From NCBI RefSeq assembly GCF_949628215.1, contig NC_134276.1:126790125-126854124 (forward strand): a stretch of 64,000 bases of DNA. Reading direction: 5' to 3'. This DNA comes from Phalacrocorax aristotelis. Its lineage: Eukaryota; Chordata; Aves; Suliformes; Phalacrocoracidae. Positions 55,701-64,000 of this stretch are shown one piece after another (within the stretch, counting starts at the first letter, position 1; each line of letters begins with the position of its first letter). The notes beneath the pieces were generated by a model. The model was not told where the DNA came from. It saw only the letters and a list, made by a program, of their open reading frames with translations, and searched no databases. The position numbers and the translations under genes are program-made.

Positions 55701-58700
55701 AGGGCTGTCTCATAGCCCAGACATGATTAATAGGTTGATTGCTAACTAGATGACATAGTTGTATTTGTTTTCCATACCTGTTGACCAGTGCTTTGCCATA
55801 GTGTTGGCTGACTCTGTTTGTGTTGGTCTAACCAAGCGTTAGCAGGTTATTAAAAGCTTAACACCACCTCTGACCCAGGTGCAGGAAGGGGCATTTCCAG
55901 ACAGGAGGGGACCATATGAAGGTGGGAAAAGACAACGATAGGTTTCCTCACTCTTCATTCCCTGGCAGATCTTTCAACGCATCTGAAAGATGTTTGTAAA
56001 ATAGGAGCCAAAGTCTCCTCACTTTGTGTTGGTGTAAGCTGCATGACATCCCACTGCAGTTATGGGCATCATCAGGAGGAATTGGTGTAAGGGAAAGCAG
56101 AATTGTGCCCCAAATCCTGTGGTCCTGCAGAATTTATGCAATCCCCCTGTTTTTGCCAAGCCAGATAAGGAGCAGCAAGTTCCCACAGCTAGCTAGCACA
56201 CCTCTCTAGTGCTCATTTGCTTGTCCTTGCCTGATTCACAAACCATCTTTTGCCCCCTCCAAGGTCTGTTCTCACTTCTCCTACCTCTTTTTCTGTTTGT
56301 TCCCTCTGGCTCTCCATGAAGAGCAATTTCATTCCCTTGGCACACAGGCTTCTAACTCCTCCCCTTGCCCGTCTACCTCCATGTTGTTCCTCCTCCCCAC
56401 ACTCCTCCATCACTGACACCAACTTTACCAATTTGACTACTCATTCACTCCCCAGACCTCACCAACCCTACAATTTCTACAGCTGGCACTCTGCCTCAGC
56501 TCAGTCTGATTCATGCCTCTCCACCATGGCCTCTTGTGCTCTGTGTTCCATATACGAGATGTCAATGATAGGCCTGCTCTGCCATCTGTCATCCCTTTGA
56601 GGATGGATGAGGCAGCTTCAGGCATGTTAGCCAGGGTGCCCTGGGCTGCAGCAACTCCTCCAGACAACACATGTCCCAGTTGTAGCTCAGTGCCATAGTC
56701 CATCCCTGTCATATCATATGACACATGGCATAGGGACTCAAACGTTCAAGAAAGCTGAGACTTTCACGCTTTCTACAAGTTTGGAAATTCTTCTCTCCTT
56801 TCACTTCCAACCTCTTCAGGACAAGACCAGGAGTGAGGTGTTACTGGACCAACAAAGATCTGACCCACAGCCTGTTACTGCAGCTATATCCAACAGAACC
56901 AGTTGGGCTGAATAAGCTCTTCTCAATTACAGCAATTGCTGTAACTTCTCATGGGAAAACTTCTGGCTAGGTATATCCCATAGGGCTTATTCCCATTCTG
57001 AAGTCCTTTGAGGAGGCAGCATGGAGGGGGACACTAGTCCGCTCTGCTAACTTACATTTCTAGGTTTCACAGTGCAGTGAGTAGTCTGGTTGTAAACATC
57101 ACACAGGTTTCATCACTACAAGCTGAGAAAAAAAAGCATTTAGTTTGCAGACCCATCTGTGGGCCGGAATTCCTACTTTTACTACTAAATAGGGAGCTCA
57201 ATCATTAGGGAAAACACACTGGACTAAATTCAACTTGTGTGTAATCACAGGGTTTACCTGAAGGCTGAATTTGATCTGACTGGTCTGATTCTGTTGTTTC
57301 TTTAACATGATTCACCTGATCTAGTTCCAGTCATTTCATGAGTTTGCATCTTCTTTGAACTTCAGAAACTTTTTTTTCCCTGGGCTTTATCACCTCACAC
57401 AGCCCACCAGGCCTCATATCTGTCCTCCTGCAGCAGCAGGTGATGAAGTTTGTGATGTTCCTGAGCTCTTGGGTAAGGTGCTGGCAGCTTCTGTCAGGTC
57501 CCCAGAGAAGCCCCACTTCCTGCACAAGGGACTTTTTTCCTTCTTGCAGGGTTGTTCCACTTTTCCAGAGGGATATAATGACGGATCCCAGACTTTCATT
57601 GGCTTTTCAGGTACACTGGCCTCAGTCCTTGAAGAAAAAAATCAAGGTCTTCAACTGGATTTGGTAATCTAGGCAGCCAGCACAGCCATGTTCCCTTTTA
57701 GCCAGCTCATCAACCTCTTGAAGACATTCAAATCTAGGATGCAAGAACTTCTCTAAAAGCTGTCTGTTCTTCATTTACCCCTAAGATCAGCCTGCCTCAA
57801 TGCTTCCCAATCAGTAGAGCAGTTTCTGCGTAGTGTCCATGTGATCTTTCATGGACAGCTTCTGGAAATGCAGTTCACTCCTATGGCTCAGGCCTCTGGC
57901 CTTGCATCTTTGTTGAAACAACCTTTGTTATCTGGCAGAGGACCTCTCTAAGTGCTGAATCTTTTCTTGATGTATTTTGAGCCGCTAAATTACCAGAATA
58001 AAATTCAATTGGGGTCAAGTTTTCCTATAAATTCTGAAGTAATCAATAGTGGAAATTATCTCACTGACTAGTCTGTAGGGCCGTTATCACCACCTGAGCT
58101 AGTCGCCCTCCACTCCCTCTATGGTGAATGAAAAGCAATTGCACATTCAAATGCAATGTTTTTCACCTATGTTAGCTCTCTGCGGTATGACAACATGAAC
58201 TGTGCTCCAGACATGCATAAAGGCAGTATAGATTGATATCTTAGATGTAGATGTTTACATTTAGGGATCTGAAATTAACTTATATGAATCCCACCACTGA
58301 GGCTGATGACTTTGTAGCCTCAGAAACTGGATGGGCCAAGAAGCACGTGGCAGGTCCAGGTGAACTGAAGAGATGAAGCTGCTTGGTGATGCTGAGAAAG
58401 GCAAAAACCATCCTGACTCCAGATTCTGAGATGGGTCTAAGCCTAAGCCAGTGAGCCACGATCATGCATCCCACAGGAACGCTTCAGCTCCCTTTGTGTG
58501 GGATTATCATGTATTGACCATACCTGTGTTTCTGAGGGCAAAAGCTTGGAGGAAGAAGCAGGGTGGTCATAGGAGCAAATATGGCATTAATGAGCTCCTG
58601 AGCCATGTGAGCTTTCAAAGAGATGCCAGGAAGCTGGGTTCATCAACAGATGATGTACTGACTGCTGGGGCAAACATTGCTGTTGTGAGTGGTGCGTAAG

Positions 58701-61700
58701 TGGAGCACTCCTGGAGTACATCCAAACACCCCTGAGCAAAACATGCAAGATGCAGGAGGACGCCCCAACTCTACCTTTTATTCTCTTCCAGGTGCTGCCA
58801 CAGGCACGACTGCTGCTATGACAAGGCAGAGAAGGAAGGTTGCAGCCCCAAGGTACAGCAGTACCAGTGGGCGTGTGAACAGAACACTGTGCAGTGCGGT
58901 AAGGAAAAGTTTACTTGCGTTGGGTTCATTTTACTCCCTCCTCCGCAGATGGTAGGCTGACCGAAGAGCTTTTGTGGGCCTCAGAGGTAGGCCAGTGTAT
59001 ACTGACCTGGTTTTAAAGCTGCTTTAGGCAATGTCCATAATCCCCTGAGCTCTCTTCCCACCCCTTGTCTGGATTTCTAGGCTTGCCCATAGTCCCCAGC
59101 TGGAGCTGGGAGGAACGCTGGAACCCCAGCACCACCCATTCCAGGTAACCTCAGTCCTCCCCAGGCTGAAGAGTGGGAGTGTGTGCCATGGAGCTGAGAA
59201 GCCATCTCATTTTGGCAAGGATGCAGATGCCTCTCTGGAGGCCCCCTGCCCTCCTGCATTACCTGCTTATCACTGTCGCCTTCCCACAGCTGTGCAATGG
59301 TCTGCAAGGGTGGTCCTCCTGTGGCAGTTTTGGCCCTCCCTCCAGCAGGACTGTTCACTTTTTATTTATCATTATGTACAAGCTGTTATGCATGGCTGCA
59401 AGAAAAGTTAAATAGGGCACCATCCTGCATCTCTGCCTCTCATAGGGCTCCAACCTAAAGCCCTAGAGCTCCAGCAGGGATTTTGAAGCTTGCAGAATTG
59501 AATGCTCTTGAGTGCTGCAGGCATACAGCAACTGTAGGCTGTGCTCAGCTCTACAGTTGGTACCCAGTCAAGAAGGTCTTGAATTGCACAGTCACAGCCC
59601 GTCAGTGGCTCGCACCAGTTTGTTTTGACATACACCAGATGACTTGAGTCTTAGAATTTGTCACATCTATTTCTAAGTCTCCAAAATGTCCCTGATGGTA
59701 AAATCCATTGTAGAACACTTCAAAAGTTTGAAAAGAAACTTGTCCCCATAGCATCAAAGCTACTTGCTTGAACAATAAAAGACTCTTTCTACCTTGTCAG
59801 AAGACTATACTCTACTGGTGCCATCCTCAGCCTCTCCAGCAACTGAAAATGTGCCAGCAGATACAGGATGTGGCACAACACATCCTCAGTTGCTCTTTTC
59901 CCAGTGCCAGAACAACCTATTAAATACCAAGTGCTGGCTAAGGAATGTATTGCTTTAGTTTCTAACTGTTCTCCCTCCCACTTACCCATATTTCCATAGC
60001 TGGCTGATGTTTTCTGCTAGCTATTTTTATATGAAAAAAAAAAAATCCTGGGTTTTGTTTGTTTGTTTGTTTTTTGCTATGAAGGAACAATCCTAGTTGC
60101 AGATGTGAGATGTGTCATCAAGTCCATGAGACATGTGCAAAGTATGTCCCATAAGAGCACACTGGGCTGCAGTTGCTCCAACCTGGCTCACAAGCATTAA
60201 ACCAATGCCATTAATTCCTTAACTGATGCCCAGGCAAGGCCTGAGAAGCATCCATCAACTGTTCTCCACAAGCCCTCAGCAGGCTTCACTTCCCCTGAAT
60301 CCCACCACGGGGAGGAACAATAGAATTGCATTCTGAAGGCAAATTTCCTACCCCAGGCTACAGCAGAGCAGGTGTTACTGAGGTGTGAAGATATAATGCC
60401 TGATCCCATTCAAACAAAAGGATGAAGAATTAAATTTCCACGTGTGTTTGCTGGGCCTAGGGTAACAACGTCCAGAAACATTAGAAGCAGACCTGCTTGC
60501 GCTGTCCTTTCTATGGAAGAGGAAGTAAATGCCTGTTACCTGGCACTGTATCACACAGATATTTTCAGGTAAATTAAACCAAAACTCATTTTACCCGGGA
60601 CTTCTCCTTTTGCTACCGTTAGGCAGTTTTGTTCATGGAATGAAAAAAAATTGGCAAAAACCATATTTTTCAGTCCAGATATGCCATCGTGTGTAGGCAA
60701 ATTCCATTCGATAAATATCTGGAATATAGAAACGGCTTTAAGTTGTGGGGGCTGCTCAAAAAAAATTTTCTGCTTTAACAGAAATGACTGCCAAGCCAGG
60801 CTCTTGTACCCACATTAGACTGACAGTGGTTGGCACAGCATAGGAAGAACTCAAGGGGCAGAGGGCGAGGAGGAAGTCAGGCAGGACTGGTAGCTGCGAA
60901 AAAAACTTAGTGCTGAGTCCTTATCAGTGGCACCCTTGAAACACTTTTTACTGGTAAACATATGATTCTCTTCAGAAAAGCTTAAGAAATATAGGCTTTT
61001 CTTATATATCAGATACAGGGTTGATCCAGCAAAGTCCAGTGAAATCTGGAAAGATTCCTGTACTCTTTGCAGTTGCTTTTGGAGCAAAGCCCATGTGCAC
61101 TGGCATGAAGTCACACTTTAAACTTTGCCTAGTGCAGAGTATGATAGATAATCCATAGGAGCAGCCTCAAATAAACAAGGCACTGTGCTTTGAAATAATA
61201 TTAGCCCAACGGCTTCATTTAACCCACCTATAGGTGGGATTCGGTTCATCAACCCAAAATCAGTCATTTGCAACCTGAGCTAGTTGCTTTGATATTCCTT
61301 ATGGTCCTTACCTAGTCTTGTAGTCATATAATTGCATTATAAATAGTTCCATACATATGATTTTGATCAGCTTCATTAGCTGCTGACTCATAAAAGTCAG
61401 GTACCTGACCCTGCTGTGGAGTTCCTTGGCTCCTCTGCCATGATCTAAGAGATGTAAGAGCAACTCATGGAGCATGAGTGAATGATGCCCAGTGGGTGCT
61501 TCTATACCCTCAGGTTTCCGAATGTCCCTCCAGGATACTCTTCCTTTCAAAGCAGTAATTTTTTCTTTTGAAATTGGTCTGATTTGCAGAGGGAGAAGTA
61601 AAAAGGGAAGTTGACTGACTGAAGGAAAATTGAATATTTTTAGCTCAGGCTAAGCGAAAATAATTATTTTTTTAATCTTCAGCCACTGAAGTTTTACTTC

Positions 61701-62171
61701 ATTGTTCACGCAGCTCTAGAAGCAGGGAGCACTCTGTGCTGGGCAAATTTTTGTAAGTATTGTCAATTTACATTGAGCTGCTACTTTTTGATGCTCTTGG
61801 TCACAGTTAAGGTCAGACTTGTTGATGGAGATAGGAAAAGGGAGGGTCAGATCCACACACAACACGACATGTTTGTCCTTCTCTCTTCCTGCTACCACAG
61901 CCTCTGTTCCCTAAAAATTCCTTTATTAGGGAATTGTTCCTCTTGAAACTGTTTTTTCCTTCAGTGATACAGAATCTCTCATCCTCCACTCACATTTTCT
62001 TTTGCAGATAACCTGACTGACCGATGTGAAAAAATGGTGTGCCTGTGTGACCAAGAAGCAGCCAAGTGTTGGGCAGCCGCACCGTACAACCCACTCTTCA
62101 TCCTCTGGCCAAACTTTTTATGTGGACAGACTCATCCCACCTGCCATTTCAGATATGGGGGGCCAGAATAG
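49756..62171 (+). CDS. Secreted phospholipase A2, group X-like (4 exons)
   Basis: Extracellular calcium-dependent enzyme that cleaves the sn-2 fatty acid of phospholipids. Exons 49,756-49,798, 53,010-53,175, 58,792-58,898 and 62,008-62,171 join in frame to 159 residues (human PLA2G10 165). A leucine-rich signal peptide occupies about 1-14 and a propeptide ends THR-like at LHTR29, followed by GIVELAG, as in the group X site RR|GILELAG. The calcium loop is YGCYCGLGG (52-60). Catalytic His75-Asp76 lie in CCHRHDCCY, with Tyr79, Tyr94 and Asp120. Sixteen cysteines include both the group I and the group II pairs, the group X pattern. NLT (107) is a possible glycosylation site. Eight residues follow the last cysteine; human has one. 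All active-site residues are present, so it should be active. An orthologue of PLA2G10 itself or a separate paralogue are both possible. Confidence 0.93.
53010..53175 (+). CDS. Phospholipase exon 2: propeptide, N-terminal helix and calcium loop
   Basis: The acceptor is 'cctgtctttgcag'. It encodes residues 15-69 and part of Trp70: the propeptide through Arg29, the helix GIVELAGAISC and the calcium loop. The donor is GACTG|gtaaga, splitting the tryptophan codon as in other sPLA2 genes. The intron that follows (53,176-58,791, 5.6 kb) is unannotated sequence. Confidence 0.94.
58792..58898 (+). CDS. Phospholipase exon 3: active site
   Basis: The acceptor is 'attctcttccag'. It encodes WCCHRHDCCYDKAEKEGCSP through the QC at 104-105, including the His-Asp pair, Tyr79 and Tyr94. 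The donor is TGCG|gtaagg. The 3.1-kb intron that follows (58,899-62,007) shows no gene. Confidence 0.95.
62008..62171 (+). CDS. Phospholipase exon 4: second catalytic helix and C-terminus
   Basis: The acceptor is 'ttttcttttgcag'. It encodes residues 106-159, including RCEKMVCLCDQEAAKCW with catalytic-network Asp120, the FLC and PTC cysteines, and the tail HFRYGGPE before TAG at 62,169. The mRNA ends soon after, at the AATAAA at 62,218. Confidence 0.95.
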
Positions 62172-62217
62172 TATTTTTAGGACTTTGCTTCTAACCCTCT
62201 GAATCTGTAGGTGCTGG

Positions 62218-62223
62218 AATAAA
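62218..62223 (+). terminator. Polyadenylation signal of the phospholipase gene
   Basis: A canonical AATAAA lies 46 nt after the stop codon. A GT-rich stretch ('aatggtgtgagag') follows about 30 nt later, as expected of a downstream element. This predicts a very short 3' untranslated region of about 65-70 nt. Confidence 0.8.
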
Positions 62224-64000
62224 ATTTTACCTCTTTTACCAGAGCTAATAATGGTGTGAGAGAATTTCTATCAGGCCAGGGTTTATGGGGAAGAGAGACA
62301 GGGTAAAATATATGCTGAAGTAAGGATAAGATCCTGCTCTGATTGCTGCTTTTGCAGAAATGGAGGGTTCGGTCTGCAGTGCAGTGAGAGCACATTACCT
62401 GTCACCAAATGGCTTTTTTGTCCTTTCACATTGCCTGACCTTCAGCTCCCACACATTTGCACGTGATCTGGAAAATATGTAGGGACTTCTGCTGGACTGT
62501 TTTTTTTAAAAAAACCCCAACATCTCTGTTGAAAGATATGCTGGCCTTTGAAGACCCTCCTCTACTTTTTTGTTAAGGATATTAGGAGCTTATATTGAAA
62601 CACTATGTTTCCTTCTGGCAAGAGTAAACCAAAATCCCATTCTTTCAGCCAAGGCTAGCTATGTTGAAGCAGGCCTTCTTTGCCTCTTGGTTACAAGCCT
62701 GTAGGCTGGAGCAAGCCAACGGGTCAAAAGCCTCTACACCAAGAGGCACAGACGGGAGCCACTGTTGCATCCCCAGAATCAACACATTCCATTTCCTCGG
62801 GTAGGTGACAGCAGCTGGGGAGCTGGGGCGCTCAGGAGGGCAGGCTCCTCTGTCTCTTCCGAAGCACAGCTGACAACCTTGGACTACCACCTTTAAAATA
62901 AGAAGTAATTGCAAGGAAAGACCCAAGGTACCTCATCAGAGTCTAGAGTCAGAGATACGTGGCCAAACTAAGTGGGGTTTTGGCGGATGATAATAAAAAT
63001 TTCTTTACAAAAGCCTGTTTTGCCCCTCGCTGCAGGAGGATGCTGAATATGCCACTGTGGCTGCCAAAGCTGCAGGAAAAAGCAGCAGACTAACAAAAAT
63101 TAAAATGCCAAAGACAACATGTACTAAGGTGAAAGCTTTTATTCCATCTAGAGCTCAATTTTTGGCTTACATCAGAAGTTGTTCCACCTGTCAGTTTTCC
63201 ATCTTCCAGTGACTCCTGTAATGCTGCACCTCAAGCTATGCAGAGCAAGAAGGAAAAGATAGTGATTGAGCAACACAGAGTTAGTACCACGCAATAAGAT
63301 CTTCCAAGGCTTTCTGGCAAGTAAAGAAGTGATGAACTCTGTACCTTCAGAGGATTTGCAAAGGGATGATGCTGTGTGAGCAGCATCAGCCTACGGGTGG
63401 GGGTGCGCTTCTCAGCAAGGGTTGGAAGACCCTTCCCGATAAGCAGGGGCAAAGCTCCTGGCCATGTCCCTGTCCCTGCCAGGCTGGCCATCAGGTGGCG
63501 GCAGCGCTCCAGCGAACGGCAAAAGCAGGTCCTCTTTCATCCCTTCAGGGATGGGATTTTTTTCAGCAGGTGGAGCAAGCTTTTTGAGTGCCGGGAGAAG
63601 AGGTGCAAAACACACGGCTCCCCACTGAAAGCAAAAAGTCAGCTGAGCTCGGTCTGAAACGCAGACCACATTTTGGGTGTCACAAAGCGGGAACTAAGCT
63701 TGTTTCACAATCCAGCCTTCAGTGTCAGACTACTCTAATAAGACCAGCTGACAGAGCTGGAAAAAACAGGCAAGCTTTCAGGTACTTGAGCCTCTTCTCG
63801 GGTCATTCTTTTGGCTCGTGTGACGAAAACATCTAGTTTTCCCAACCTGATCAGTTGATCTAATAAAAGATATTACTGGGCTTTACAAACCACACCTCAA
63901 ACATTCACTTAGGCCATCACAGGCTTTCTGTAAGCGAGCATGACAAGAATATGGATATAAACATGTAGTTGGTGGGAGGAAGAACCATCCTTCCTCATAA
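62224..64000. other. Intergenic DNA, no gene recognised
   Basis: Downstream flank of the phospholipase gene. Open frames at 63.2-63.8 kb overlap on both strands and match no family I know. No repeat is recognised. Confidence 0.5.

Overview
This window is nuclear DNA from a vertebrate, almost certainly a bird. The evidence is several 5'-truncated CR1 LINEs whose 3' ends carry short ATTCTRTG-type repeats, long introns, low gene density, and a solo endogenous-retrovirus LTR of a kind I know from neoavian birds rather than chicken. The host genes are ordinary vertebrate proteins with GT-AG introns. There is no bacterial or phage content, CRISPR array, tRNA or rRNA.

Layout. 1-11.7 kb is gene-free apart from a CR1 copy (5.4-6.4 kb), an ATTTT microsatellite and a perfect 30-bp inverted repeat (2.8 kb). 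At 11,764-12,849 (minus strand) is the intronless receptor gene GPR15, with a TATA-like element about 150 bp upstream. 13-21 kb holds a short hAT-like element with an 8-bp target duplication (16.7 kb), an old LINE remnant (18.8 kb) and a CR1 copy (19.5-20.8 kb). A CpG island at 21.1-21.8 kb, with two or three ZNF143-type sites, is the likely promoter of CLDND1, whose four coding exons lie at 26.1-28.6 kb on the plus strand. 28.6-49.6 kb is repeat-bearing intergenic DNA with two CR1 copies and a 1.1-kb solo LTR. A TATA box at 49.63 kb begins a complete four-exon secreted phospholipase A2 gene (49,756-62,171, plus strand) ending at an AATAAA.

GPR15 and CLDND1 are adjacent and divergent, as in the human 3q11 region (GPR15-CLDND1, next to CPOX), so this is the conserved locus read in reverse. 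CPOX, the next gene on the GPR15 side in mammals, was not seen. The phospholipase is closest in its features to group X sPLA2 and is not, to my knowledge, a member of the mammalian locus. It is the most interesting gene here. The three genes are not known to share a pathway: a chemoattractant-type receptor, a claudin-like membrane protein and a secreted lipolytic enzyme.

I did not find an undescribed multigene system. The best leads are the phospholipase gene at this location, the perfect inverted repeat, the hAT-like element and the clustered ZNF143-type sites. All exon boundaries were read by eye from splice consensus and remembered family sequences. No alignment or database search was run.
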